A DNA stretch of 64,000 nt, taken from NCBI RefSeq assembly GCF_016859285.1, contig NC_053414.1:3433017-3497016 (forward strand). Direction: 5' to 3'. This DNA comes from Xiphias gladius. Its lineage: Eukaryota; Chordata; Actinopteri; Istiophoriformes; Xiphiidae. The translations under genes were made by a program, and so were the position numbers. Under the pieces are notes generated by a model. It saw only the letters and a list, made by a program, of their open reading frames with translations. It had not been told where the DNA came from and did no database searches. Below, piece by piece: positions 1 through 10,856 of the stretch (positions within the stretch are counted from its first letter, which is position 1; every line of letters starts with the position of its first letter).

Positions 1-32
1 TTACGTCGGTTTTTTAAGGTCTTCGTTCAACT

Positions 33-79
33 CTGAGCGTAAAGGTGGAGGGCCGTCGTACTCCGGCCCCTACGCTCAG
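33..79. repeat. Imperfect inverted repeat (hairpin)
   Basis: Nine-base arms CTGAGCGTA (33-41) and TACGCTCAG (71-79) are exact reverse complements, with an inner GGGCC/GGCCC pair, so the segment could fold into a stem-loop. No known RNA family is recognised. It may be a decayed repeat terminus. Confidence 0.4.
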
Positions 80-1090
80 AAAGGGTTTCTCTTTTACTGT
101 ATTTCATGATTAAAATCGTGTTGTTTGCGGAGTTAACGTGACATGGCTGTTTGCCGACTAGCAATCTGACGCACACTGCTGCCGAGCTGCGCTCACAGGA
201 ACTACGGTTTGTCTCAGCCGCTTTCCCCGCGATAGTTTCCTTTCTCTTAAATGAATAATAATAATCTGTCAAACCATTTATTCAGCCAACAGTAATAGTC
301 ATTGTGCTGATAATGTCTCATTTCAAAACCACAGATTAAAAACAATGCTATAATTCCAGGCTTTGTGAGGGGCCTCCCCCACGTTGGCGCCCCACTAACT
401 TAGTTCCACAATCCCCCGACTGCGACACCCCTGTTCAGCACAATCCCTGTAAAAGGCCAGTGGAGATGACTCTGGTGCCTGGTCATCTTAGGTGAGATCA
501 GGTAGGTCTTAATATTGAAAAACAGCAACATTTCACCGGTCACCGATAAATATCCAGGAGTTTTCACTGGCAACGCTTGTGCAGAGTAATCCCATAATAC
601 CGCACCGCGTCCCCGTCCGTACCTGAACGGGACAAAACGCCAGGAGCACGTACAGAGTCGAGAGGTCCGACGAAACCCCCCAAGCCCCGTGACTGAACAT
701 GACGGTAGAGCTGGATCAACATCATGAGCTTCACAGACGGCAAATGTGCACTGCTGAGCCCGTGTATCGGATCGCAGGACATTGACTCACTGGTCCGAAG
801 TAACGTGAGGAAAATGGGAAACGTGAAATAAATCACTTACACACACACACTCACAGAGATCAGCATCAGCTGGCGGTTAGCGTACGTCTACAGCCTTGAG
901 GATGATCAATGACTGTAATTGTCTCCATGGACGAGTGTAAATGAGAACAAGTAATTGAATTCTGATTCATCAAAAAACAAACAAACAAAAAGACAGCAGA
1001 CACAATCTGCAGTGTAATTATGGAACCTTGTTAAGTTATTGATTTGAAGAATAAATCAAACACAGAAAGGTTTTTAACAAACATTTTTAG
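80..1090. other. No gene recognised
   Basis: Both strands contain only short ORFs with no recognisable domain, splice pattern or codon bias. A short CA run lies at about 841-852. Nothing coding can be supported here. Confidence 0.5.
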
Positions 1091-1104
1091 CCACGTTAGC
1101 TGCA

Positions 1105-1265
1105 GCCGGGTCCTGTAAAAGGCAACGTCCGTCTGTCCCCCACTTTGGTCCAGACTGAAATATCTCAACGTCTACGAAACGGATTGGCCCCACATTCATG
1201 GTCTCCAGAGGACGAATTCTACGCGCTCTTGCGATCCTCCGCGCTCTCCTTCCTTCAGACCGTTG
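1105..1265 (+). repeat. Teleost interspersed repeat fragment
   Basis: The stretch around 'ccagactgaaatatctcaac' (about 1151) recurs nearly unchanged at about 56577, and a related piece lies in the opposite orientation near 28620-28760. Three dispersed copies in 64 kb indicate an interspersed element. I recall the same wording from many fish genomes but cannot name the family. Confidence 0.5.
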
Positions 1266-1269
1266 CTCA

Positions 1270-2300
1270 TCTGCTAATAAGACCGTGGCTCAAACGCTCG
1301 AGTCGGGTTTTCAAACGGCGTACACCGACAGGATGTCGTCGCCGGTCGGCCTCGGGTTTTATGCGAAGGATTTCAGCTTTTGCCACGAAACGGCAGATTC
1401 AGAGCGCGACAGGCTAGACCGAACCGAAACCCCGTTGTCCCTTCAGTCCGTCAAACCGTCAAATCAGAGTTCGGGTTCCCAGCAGGCCTCGGTGCGCCAT
1501 CACTGAATGTGAAAACAAAGGAATTAAATCGATCGCAACGCAGCCACTCATTCACGATGTCTGATGTACCACACTGTTCGGTTATGGGACGCGTGGGACG
1601 TGGTGTACGCTGTGGGACGCAAGACAAATTTAAGAAGCGTGTTCTGACAATAAAGTCAAATCAAGTCAAAACAACAAACGTGTGCTGCTGTAAACCTGAG
1701 CTCCAGGTCGGGTGGTCGGGAGGCCTTTACATGACGCGACCGCACGGACGCGACTGTCCCGTTTCCCGTCCGCTCCGCCGATGACGCACTGCAGAGAGAA
1801 TTCCGCTCTGAGCCGACAGCTCCCTCTGCTGGACGACCGGCGCACTGCAACACCATCAGCCCCGGGGACTGTGGCGTCCTGGATTCAACCCGCCCCGGTT
1901 CCCCTCTCACCGAACCAAATCCGGGAGCCCCGTGTTTTAAAACATGCAGTGGGGGGGCGCGTTGCTCCCGGAACCGCGAGTTTGAAGGTCTCGTTAGATC
2001 CTGTCACGGTAAACAGCGGAAATACGGAAGTTACCCGGCGGGAATGTGAGCTTGCTTGTGTCCGACTGACGGACGAGCCGAGCCCCCGTCACGAGGAACG
2101 GGGGGCTGCGGGCGCGACACAGACACTGCGGAGATTCGGGTCTAAAATCGCATCCGGTACAGGGAGGGTGTAACGTGTTGTAGAAAATCGGGGTTGACCT
2201 GGTCTCTCGACAGAGGACGCTTGAATGGACCTCTGAGCCGCAGCCCGGGGTCGGGGACAGCACCTTACGGCCGCCGGTGGCACCGCATCTGAAACCGCTT
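1270..2300. other. CpG-rich stretch without a recognised gene
   Basis: CpG dinucleotides are frequent, especially at 1690-2300, against a generally AT-rich background. This could be a CpG island or a GC-rich repeat. The ORFs here have no recognisable domain. No splice-linked exon could be supported. Confidence 0.35.
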
Positions 2301-4720
2301 TAAAAAGTCCGTGCGTTCACACGGGCGCCGGAAACCGGGTTAGGCGGAGAAACAGGTTTACACGCACTGCTGCTGGGAAAAACCCACGGGAAACCTGGGT
2401 CGTGCACACATACACATGAATGAGGAGTCAAATACAGACAAAGCAAAACCCGGCTGGAGAGATCTGGTCTCTCTAATCCCCTACCCTGATCCAGGTTTAC
2501 TGTCTATATGATTGGAGCACAAAGCCGTCAGTAAGCCGGTTAATGAGGTGCCTGCAAACACACTAGTTGTTTGAGTGAATCCCGGTAAATAATGGGGACA
2601 TTTTTGACTTTTGACTCAAACGAGGAATGTCTGAGGACACTAGCGGTTTTTGTTTGCGTGCGGTTTCATCTGAGGACGAGGTTCAGACTGAGTCTGAAAC
2701 TGGATCCTCCCAGCCGAGGATCCAGACCGTCAACTGGGAGACTTCATCATGAGCGCAGGTCTCGGTACCTTTGTCTTCAGCGTGTGTGATTGTCGGTTCA
2801 CAGATCGGAGCTGGACCTTCGGCAGACAAGCGGCCTCCCTCCCTGTAACCCGATCCGTAGAAAACAAAGTTACAAGCCGAATTTCATGGCCGGGTTTGCG
2901 AGTGTTTGGAGACGGGCAATGTTTTCCACTCCTCTCTCGGCCCTGCCAGGTCCCTCGTGAGCTACAGCTTCCAGGGGATTCAAACGACCTGGTACGACGA
3001 TGCTGACCTCTTACATCAGGCCTGGACGGCCTCATTCTCCCACCCCGAACTCACAGTGAAGGGAAAGAGATGGTATTGAAAGGGGGTCACGCTTCAAGAG
3101 ACCTCCTTTAAAAGTCCAGAAAGGTGACTAAAAATTTGCCTTCACTCTATTACAATTTCCCAGAATACCTTTCACACGGTAGGACGCTATATCGTGTCCC
3201 TTTTTCTGGGAATTTGGGGGTTTTAGAAACTTAAAATAACGTCGTCACGTGGTCGAAATTTTATAAGAAGATTCCAGTCACTTCACACTTAATGTATTTT
3301 AATTACAAGTCTGGTGGGATTCTATATTTTTCTATATTTCTACAAATCCCAGAGTCGCACCAACACTGAACATATGTACTTACAAGTGCTGTGTGTGTGT
3401 GTGTGTGTGGAAGCCTGATACATCTCATTCCCAGCTCCACTCTTGTCCAAGTGTTTTGACAACAAAGAAAAATTAGCTCCATATAGAAGAGAGATTTTTT
3501 TTTAGTTAAATCAGCAGATTTTCAATGAAAGTTCTGCATCAGCTTAACAAAGGAAATAAGCCCAAAACAGCAGTATATTCAGAGAGAAATACTTTTGATA
3601 GTTTTTAAAAAAGCAGATTTGCAATGAAAGTTCTGCATTTGAATTAATTTAATTTATTAATATTATCTTGATAAACAATAAAAAATTAGCTCCATACATA
3701 AGAAAGACCCACACGGGTTAAAACAACAGATCCCCAATGCAAGTCCTGGTTCGGAGGTTGTAGCCCTGTACAGCAGAAAGACTTCTGAGGTATAAAGATT
3801 AAGTTCAGTAACACGATTTCCACAACTAAAAACTGCTGTGACCATATGTGAACCACACCGGTCTGCCGTGAATTTTAAAAAAAGATTATCCGGGTTCAAA
3901 GTTTGCAGCTGAGAGATGATTAGACCCTTCACACACAGACAACACGAGGGAAAAGTACATATTTAGTGCCAGTTGTGCAGATCACAGGAAGACTCTGATT
4001 CAATTTAAGGGGTCACAAGCCAAAAAGGTTGGGAACCACTGCACTGGAGCACCAAATGTGGGTTAATCCGCCGCTGAAAATAGTCCCAAACGACTGCCCC
4101 ATTTCCTCCTGATAAAACTACAGTGTTACGCTGTTTTAGGAAAATACTGAGCCTGCTTCTTTTTTTTTTTTTGATTCAAGATTTATGTCTTCACTAGGAA
4201 CCAATGTGTTTGAGGCCGAGAGCCACAGACGAGTATTATTATTTTAACACATTGTTGTTTCGGGTTTTGGTTTGTTTCATGGGATTTGTTGACAACTTTT
4301 TTCAGTCCCTCAGCGTGAAGGCTTTAAAACAGCGGCGATCCTTTCCCTGTCTGCATTTCAGCCTTCGTAGCTTCGGATACAAACGCACGCATACACGCAC
4401 ACACACACACACACACACACAGTGTAGTCGTTCAATGTGAATCGATTCAATTTGGGTTTGGATCGTTTCATGGGATTTGTTGACAGGATGAAAATTCCAG
4501 ATTATCACCAGAAACAGAATGAGTGAGTGAATACTCTGCCTATAAAGACGTTTTGGTTTTATTTAACTGTGTATATGAATATTATTCATCAGAACTGTGC
4601 TGCTGGAAACAGCTCGGGTCCCACTTTTATTTCCTGTCAGCTGATGAACACAAAAAAAAAAAAAAAAAAGAACTTGGACCCATTTAAAAATCATTCCACG
4701 CCAACCCAGCCAGAAAAAAG
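2300..4720. other. Intergenic, repeats only
   Basis: I see no gene. The stretch holds a short (TG)n near 3390-3410, a repeat tail reading 'ggttgggaaccactgcactg' near 4029, a (CA)n run at about 4397-4421 and a poly-A run near 4652-4669. Confidence 0.45.
4397..4421. repeat. (CA)n microsatellite
   Basis: Uninterrupted CA dinucleotides. Short ORFs reading HTHTHT or CVCVCV across it are artefacts of the repeat. Confidence 0.9.
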
Positions 4721-4728
4721 TCACGCGA

Positions 4729-5514
4729 AAACTTCTATTAAATTCATGGGACCTTGCAAAGTCCTACAGCCCCACTCCAAGTACTTCTTGGGAGTTTTAC
4801 TAGTTATTATATAAGTGTATTATAGGAACTAAGATCAATATTGTCTGGACACAAGATAACGTCATCTAGCATGAAACAAACCAAACCATTACAGAATGTA
4901 AGTTGCACATTTCCTGAACCCAATGAAAGACAGGCTCAACAGGTCTCTCACAGAGACAGAAAACCTTGAAGTCAACACAGTAAAAACACTGAATGTCATA
5001 TTAAAGCCAGTGAAACGTACAAAAAAGGAGCCATTTTCAAAAAATGATTTTTTTATATATCCACGATGAATATTAGCACTTTCCCATAAACAAGCTTCAA
5101 GGAAACTGAAATAACCCCTCATATATAAATATATAAATATATAAATATACAGAGAAAATATCTGAAAAGGCTGTATTTAGCAAGATGTGTGGCACTCAGT
5201 TTATTATGCAGGACCGCATAACTTCCAGACGTGACAGAATGGTATTAATGCTGCACAGAATTGAAATTTGGTTGCGAGAGAAAGTGAAAACGGGGGAAGA
5301 AAGATTCCTCATCCTGAGGCTTTTTGTGGATGTTCAGTACAAACTTCAACTCAATCCAGTGAAAATAAGCGACTGGTGAGGCTGAGAACACACGTACAAA
5401 GAATCGCAGACGTGATCGCAATTTAGCTCCGAGGGCCAAACTTCCAACTTTCCTAACTAGTATTGGGACTAAAGCTGTAGGATTTTGCAAGGTCCCATGA
5501 ATTTAGAAGTTTTT
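4729..5514. repeat. Candidate element bounded by long inverted repeats
   Basis: The segment at about 4729-4800, containing 'catgggaccttgcaaa', reappears as its reverse complement at about 5450-5514, containing 'ttgcaaggtcccatg'. The arms are about 65 bases, with some mismatches, and enclose about 650 bases. The arrangement resembles a non-autonomous DNA transposon or fold-back element. A 10-base AT-rich tandem repeat (about 5121-5150) lies inside. No transposase ORF was seen. Confidence 0.5.
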
Positions 5515-5831
5515 ACATGAATTTGTGAAGGAAATCCAGGACGTGAACTGGGCTGGTATTGAAGGCCCCATGTTCCTGTTAAAAACCGTGATACTGCCTT
5601 TCTGTAGTAACCGACTGATACTGCTGATCAGTTTATTGGTTTATTGATTGATGTATTTACCATAAATCACAACTCAATCATCCACCGACCACTAAATCTA
5701 ACAGAAGAGACTGAAGTTATGTTATTAACAATTAAACATTCCATGTCAGATTCACGGGGGACCAGTGGATCATTTCTCCGTGAACGCTAGCCAGCGGTCG
5801 TGTTGGTCACAGTCCTTCTCCCGAACCACCG

Positions 5832-5993
5832 TCAGTCCAGTCTTTCCTCCGCGGCTTTCTGTCTGAGCGCCGTCTCCGAGCGGACGGCGCTCCTCATGGC
5901 TCTCTGCATCAGCCAGGTGGCCAGGTGGACGGTGAGGAAGGCCCCGCCGGCCGCCCACAGCCAGTTCCTCCTGAGCCAGCTCTGAGGCTTCAT
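5832..5993 (-). CDS. Microprotein B: 53-aa single-pass membrane protein
   Basis: This short ORF starts MKPQSWLRRNWLW and ends KAAEERLD. A hydrophobic helix (about residues 11-29) is followed by an arginine-rich amphipathic tail with evenly spaced charges, a layout seen in COX14-like respiratory-chain assembly factors. The likeness is architectural only and no homology is claimed. The ORF sits immediately after a strong splice acceptor and is followed by polyadenylation signals at 5632-5645, which supports a real terminal exon. If the acceptor ends at GAG (exon from 6000), this ORF is in the same frame as microprotein A, separated by its TAG and six codons. If it ends at TAG (exon from 6002), the frames differ. 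Confidence 0.5.
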   Translation of the reverse strand: MKPQSWLRRNWLWAAGGAFLTVHLATWLMQRAMRSAVRSETALRQKAAEERLD

Positions 5994-8900
5994 ACTGACG
6001 CTCTACGGGGAAGAAGACGCACAGACTTTATTTATACAGCACACTGGCTAATGTTTATACAAGTTTATACGCTATAAAACTGGGCTAAAAATAGGATTGG
6101 CATTCATTTTACAACGTTCATGAAAAACAGGGCCACAGTTTAGTTATTTTCGCCACCAAACAATCTGCTGGTTATTTTCTTGATTAATCAGTTTGTAATT
6201 TAGTCAAAAAATACTGAAAAATATCCCAGTGTCTGAGGTTATGTCTTCAAATATCTCGTTTTGTCCGACCAACCGTAAAAAAACAGAAAGACATCCAGTT
6301 TAATATCACAGGACAAATAAACACTTACATTGGAGGAACTGAATTTTTTTGCATTCTCCCTTAAAAAAAAAGAAGAAGACATAACTGATTATGAGGAAAG
6401 GCTGCCAAAATACATGAATAACATTCTTTGAGTTGATTAATGCAACCACTACAGCTCAAATATTCTCTGCCACAAAATGGCAAACATCTGCAAATAACCA
6501 GATTAACGTTTAACTGTTGTGTGTTACATTAGACAAAACTTGCATTTCTCAAATGTTCCGATCGCTCTGATCTGATTCCACTAAAAGTCAATAAAGAGAT
6601 AAATAAACAGTATTTTGCCTTAAAAGGCTACATGAAAATCATGTGACACGGTAACCAAGATCTACACCACTGAAAAAATACTGAATTTGTTTTTGTCAAA
6701 GTGAAACACGATGGGGTCCAAAAGTCCGAAACCACTTTCCCTCTCATGGGAGTGGTCTCAGAGTTTTGGACGCCTCGGTATGTGATGACAAAATGGACTA
6801 AAGTTATTCACAGACATGCAAATAACCAAATGAACGGGAGAACCTCGTTAAAGCCATCAGGTCTAGGCAGGAGTGGACAAAACCAGCATCGTGATCATCC
6901 TCACAGCAGCATCTCTACACTGATATGTTCAAATATTCCAAACAATCCATTAACATATTAATGAGAAGTCACTCTCCTCCGGTTAAGTCAGACTCATTTC
7001 TATTGCTTCTCCTACAGCCGCCATGTGCACATTTTTTTCTGCTGATATAATCCAGTTATTCTTGGCTCCTGGCTGTACTGCTGAACTGCTGCAGCCCTGT
7101 GAGCCAGAGCACAGCCTAAGATCTTCAGGCAGGACTCTGCTGGCTGTTCCCAAGACCTGGCTCAAGACTAAAGGAGACTGGGCTGTTTTCAGTCAGGGCC
7201 CCTCAGCTCTGAAGCTCCCTGCCTGACAAGCTGAGACCTGCAGAATCAGTAACATCTTTTAAATCACTTCTTAAATCTTACCTTTAAAAAGGAGCCTTTT
7301 CCTAATATCACTCTCTGTTTTACTTTGGTTTCCAACAGGTTTTATCTTCTCTAATTGATGATTTCACCCTTTTTATCTTTATTTCATTTGTTACTTATTG
7401 TTGGGTTTTCGTCTGTTCTCTCTACTTTTTAGTGGCCTGATTTTATTTAATTTTTTTGTGCTGAATTGTTTGATCTGGATTTTTCTATGCAAAGCACTTA
7501 GTAAGTCTGTTTTCAAACAGTGCTTTATAAGTAAAGTCTGTTGTTGTTGTTGTGGTGACATGTTTTTGGTTGTAAAAATATCACACAACTAGACAAACAA
7601 AACCAAAACTTTCTGAACGGAGAAATACCACTAGAGCTTAGTGAGGAACTAAGTTTTTCTGGTAATTTGTGCAAACCAGTCCTTTAATAACTGTCCTCCA
7701 AGTGTTCTGTGGAGTAACATTTTATGGACAGCAGTGAGAGTTTCCTTGGATCAGCATCTGGTGGCCGCGGGAGGAACTGCAGCTCTGACTTCAACACTCA
7801 GCTGGGCTGGTTGTTAAACTGATGACAGGTAGGGGGCGGGGGGCTCATACCTGAGTCTGGTCTACTTGCTCTCGGGAGCTGCAGGAGCAGCGGCGGGAGC
7901 AGCGGCGGGAGCAGCGGCAGAGTTTAAAACGTAGGTGACGATGCCGGGCTCAGGGACGTACTCCTCTTTGGCTTTGTGCAGCAGTGAGCTTGACTTCAGA
8001 TTGTACCAGCCCCAGTGGATCAGACCCAGACTCGTGCCCATCACAATCAAGACTTTGTTGTTCTGCCAAAACTTCTGCAGGCCCATGGCTGAGCGGCACT
8101 GAGCTGGGAAAAACAAACAGAGATGAATGTCAGCCCGTGATCCAGGACACCGACACGGAGTCCTCCGTATAACTAACAGCACACTGAAATCACTAAGCTC
8201 CGGAGCTCGTGTTTTACACAAGGACACAAAATCGTACAGCTGCACGGAAAAAGGCCCAGAAGACCCTACGGAAAACCAGAGAGCAGATAAGACAGGAGGA
8301 ATCCTCATGATCTAACGTCCGGGGGTCAAAATCATTTTATTGTGACCACAGACCGATTTATTTTTGGGGCTGAAAAAAGGCAGCTGTTCTGATACCTGCT
8401 TTAGAGCCGAATAATGAATGGATCAGTCGATTGAAGATAAATCGACTGATCCATCAATTACTATTTTGATATTCAATTAATCATTCAGGTTTTTATTTCT
8501 GGCACGAGCACCAAACCTCCTCCGGCTGTAACATTGCAAACTGAGTATCTTTCAGCTTTTACGACTTTCCTCTGTTTTCTGACACTTTACAGATGATGAG
8601 AGAACGATCATCAGTTGCTGAGGTGGCAGCAGTAGAGGTTCCGGTTGGTGTGTTGGGCCGATGAGGAATTTAAGAGTCGATCTGATTTCGTTCACACAAA
8701 CATCACTGATGCAAGTAAAAGTTGCGATACGACGCGGTACAAATAACCCACTGCAAGTAAACGTCCCACCCTCAAAAACCACCCAGGTGAAAGCCCAGCA
8801 ACAAAATGCACTTTAATTATTTTAAAAAAAATTAAATACTCATTATGCAGAATCGGCGCATTTACATTATTTGAAAGTCACAAATTTGAAAAGCGGAGCT

Positions 8901-9700
8901 TTAACAACAGGGTCTAACCCACTGGAGCGGTCGCTCAGTATTGTAGGTCAGGTTTCCTTTAACTTTGCCTGCTGGATCAGAACCTGTTCACTTACGCTCT
9001 GAAACCATAACCACAATCTTAAATTTAGCATTTTTATATTCCAACCCTCTCTCTTTCTCCCTCTCTCCACACACACACACACACTATATATATTATATAC
9101 ATATATATATATATATATAAAGGCTGAAACGATTAGTCGATAAATCAATTACTCAATCACCAGAAAACTAATTCTGCATTCGGTTAAAAATACTGACACG
9201 GTGTGACAGTGTTTTCTCATCATGAAAACGATCAGAATATTAATTGATAATGAAGATTATTTATTAGTTGCAGCCCCAGTATAGTTACCTTTATACGACA
9301 CACTACTACGGCTACTTGTGTATATCGTCGTTTAACATGCCAACTACTTTTTCTCGAGCAATCGTCAGGTGTATTTGCCGCTTTTATCAGGTTTAATGAA
9401 CCACAGCAGACACTTATCTAACCTGCTGGCTAAGCTAGCAGTGACATGCTACTAGCGGGCTGTTAGCCGCCTGTTCAGACTCGTTGACTGTCTGTTTGCA
9501 AAGCTGAGCAGGAGAAATGCGACTTTACCAAAATTAAAAACCATAAACTAACCTGTGGTGATATAACTGAACCGCTCACCTTCAGAGACCAGCTGCCGAA
9601 TCTGCCGCGACCATACTGTCCGGATACGAACTGAGGCTGACTGACGAGCTGCCTGAACACTTTCTTCAGCGGCGTTTAGGTTGAAACGAGAAGCGCGAAA
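5832..9700 (-). CDS. Candidate bicistronic gene for two membrane microproteins
   Basis: Three exons can be placed. The 5' UTR exon is about 9700-9580 (donor GTGAGC). Exon 2 is 8103-7851 (acceptor after a TTTTTCCCAG tract, donor GTATGAG). Exon 3 begins at 6002 or 6000 (acceptor after CTTCTTCCCC) and runs to AATAAA signals near 5645-5632. Exon 2 holds a complete 74-codon ORF whose TAG lies 11 bases before its own donor. Exon 3 opens with a 53-codon ORF whose ATG follows 7-9 bases after the acceptor. The mature mRNA would therefore carry two ORFs about 18-20 bases apart. Each encodes one predicted transmembrane helix flanked by charged residues, like small mitochondrial inner-membrane assembly or subunit proteins. 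I do not recognise either by name. Alternatively, exon 3 may be an alternative last exon or pure 3' UTR. Confidence 0.5.
6120..6460. repeat. Teleost SINE/MITE-like repeat
   Basis: The wording (nearby 'gattaatcagt', 'gtcttcaaatatctcgtttt', and a 3' portion ending 'taatgcaaccactacagctc') matches a very common fish repeat that begins and ends with attenuated GATTAATCGATTAG-type termini. It lies in the intron between exons 2 and 3 of the microprotein gene. Confidence 0.55.
6709..6777. repeat. Short inverted repeat
   Basis: Arms at 6709-6736 and 6751-6777 ('ggtccaaaag' against 'gttttggac', 'aaaccact' against 'agtggtct') are near reverse complements around a 14-base loop. It is probably a palindromic MITE fragment in the microprotein gene intron. 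Confidence 0.5.
7023..7575 (+). repeat. L2-like LINE 3' fragment
   Basis: The plus-strand translation LLAVPKTWLKTKGDWAVF is a decayed form of the conserved C-terminus of fish L2-type LINE reverse transcriptase. Downstream the sequence ends in the typical 'cagtgctttataagtaaag' tail followed by a (TTG)n run. It is 5'-truncated, as is usual for LINE insertions, and lies in an intron of the microprotein gene, antisense to it. Confidence 0.65.
7862..8086 (-). CDS. Microprotein A: 74-aa single-pass membrane protein
   Basis: The ATG follows the exon acceptor by 17 bases and the ORF is complete within exon 2. A hydrophobic segment spans about residues 12-30 (VLIVMGTSLGLIHWGWYNL), preceded by a short basic N-terminus (MGLQKFWQNNK) and followed by a charged stretch, then EEYVPEPGIVTYV. 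That is a layout typical of small mitochondrial or ER membrane proteins. The C-terminus is a low-complexity Ala/Pro repeat (about residues 57-71) ending PESK, and on DNA it is a GC-rich short tandem repeat likely to vary in length. The larger upstream in-frame extension would read through the intron and is rejected, because a good splice acceptor sits just 5' of the ATG. Family unknown to me. Confidence 0.65.
   Translation of the reverse strand: MGLQKFWQNNKVLIVMGTSLGLIHWGWYNLKSSSLLHKAKEEYVPEPGIVTYVLNSAAAPAAAPAAAPAAPESK
8418..8454. repeat. Perfect 15-bp hairpin
   Basis: ATGGATCAGTCGATT (8418-8432) and AATCGACTGATCCAT (8440-8454) are exact reverse complements with a 7-base loop. It sits in the first intron of the microprotein gene within sequence resembling the GATTAATCGATT-type teleost repeat. 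Confidence 0.7.
9069..9118. repeat. (CA)n/(TA)n microsatellite
   Basis: A short CA run passes into an alternating TA run. It is flanked downstream (about 9120-9285) by another copy of the GATTAGTCGATAAATC-type teleost repeat. Confidence 0.8.
9120..9285. repeat. Teleost GATTAGTCGAT-type repeat
   Basis: It starts 'ggctgaaacgattagtcgat' and ends 'ttattagttgcagccccag', the diagnostic ends of a very common fish short repeat. The middle is deleted compared with the copies I recall. Confidence 0.6.
9580..9700 (-). other. 5' UTR exon and probable promoter of microprotein gene
   Basis: On the minus strand a GC-rich stretch ends CTCTGAAG followed by donor GTGAGC (exon end 9580), in phase-neutral UTR. 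A short upstream ORF of about ten codons starts near the end of the exon. The flank at about 9680-9700 reads CGCGCTTCTCG on the minus strand, the kind of pyrimidine-rich CpG start region seen in housekeeping genes. The transcription start is not determined. Confidence 0.4.
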
Positions 9701-9759
9701 AGGACGTTGTAAAACCCAAAAGATGCTTAATATTAGACACCATTTATCATACATAAAAT

Positions 9760-10790
9760 ATTCAAGGAAAGGTCTAAAACAATACCATAAAATGCGCAGG
9801 TGATTTTAGAACATGTTTTACAGTCAGGCAACAAAGTAGGGGCCTATATAGGTCACGGGGCTCCTTGTGAGTGGGGGTGTTTGCCCTGGATTTTGCCTTC
9901 TAGGCTGTAAATTCAATCTTTCTGAGGAAAAGGTAGCCTACTCCTGGGATTTGGTGTTGGACTTTCATAAAGCTGAGAGACTTGTGAGAAACAGATAATA
10001 GTAAAATAATTGTAATTATAAAATGATATGAAACAAAAATAAAGAGCCAAAGTCATGAGGCCAGGTCCTGTCTGTTCCTCTATCTTCTGCGACTCAACAC
10101 AATCTCTCATTTAGCAAATCTTTCATAATTTTTTGTGAAAAAATGAAGCCTGTTCTGGGACTTTACTTTCCATGTTCTAAGACTGTGACTATTTTCTTTT
10201 ACATTTACATTTATTTACTTCTAAACATCGCTATCACTAAATTAATAGAAAGCTTCTACCTGCCATCTGGTACTGGCACATGGACGACACCGCAACGCTC
10301 AAGTATTGATCGCTTTGTTCGACATCAATTACGTGAGTGAAACGGGATCGGGATGGTAAAAGCTGCCGTTCCTAGAAAGTTGTGGTCATGTGAGGGCTGA
10401 CGGGGGCATTAAGACCACGGTGCCCTAAGAAACCCACTCACACAGACAAATATATGAATTTGAACGCTAGCCACCATGTGCAACATAAAGGGTCAGTTGT
10501 CGGGACCCTCCTACACTCCTAGGGCACAACAGGCGATGTGGAAAGTCGAAGCCTCCAGGTCAGTGAAAATGGAATTTTTAGTGAAAGACATGTTCATAGA
10601 TTCTGCTATTATTCAACACGGGAGAACAATGTGGAAAACCCGTTACACACATAATATTCCAAGCAGATTCTTTTATGTGTTTTAAAAAAATGTCTAGAGA
10701 TCTTTTAAAGTAGACTCAGTCTGGTCTTATTCTTGTTTTCATCACCCAAAGCATGATGGTAAATGTGGTACTAACTCTGAAGTTATTCTA
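9760..10790. other. Gap without recognised gene
   Basis: AT-rich, with only short unremarkable ORFs. No splice-linked exon or known repeat is clearly visible. A (CAA)n run follows at about 10810-10832. Confidence 0.4.
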
Positions 10791-10856
10791 CCGAAATGGA
10801 AATAAAACAAAACAACAACAACAACAACAACAGACAGACAAGTACAGTGACAAAAT

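Noticed and set aside
5800..5985. Plus-strand 61-codon ORF
   Set aside because: Antisense to microprotein B, with no acceptor or donor support. The minus strand has splice signals and a poly(A) signal.
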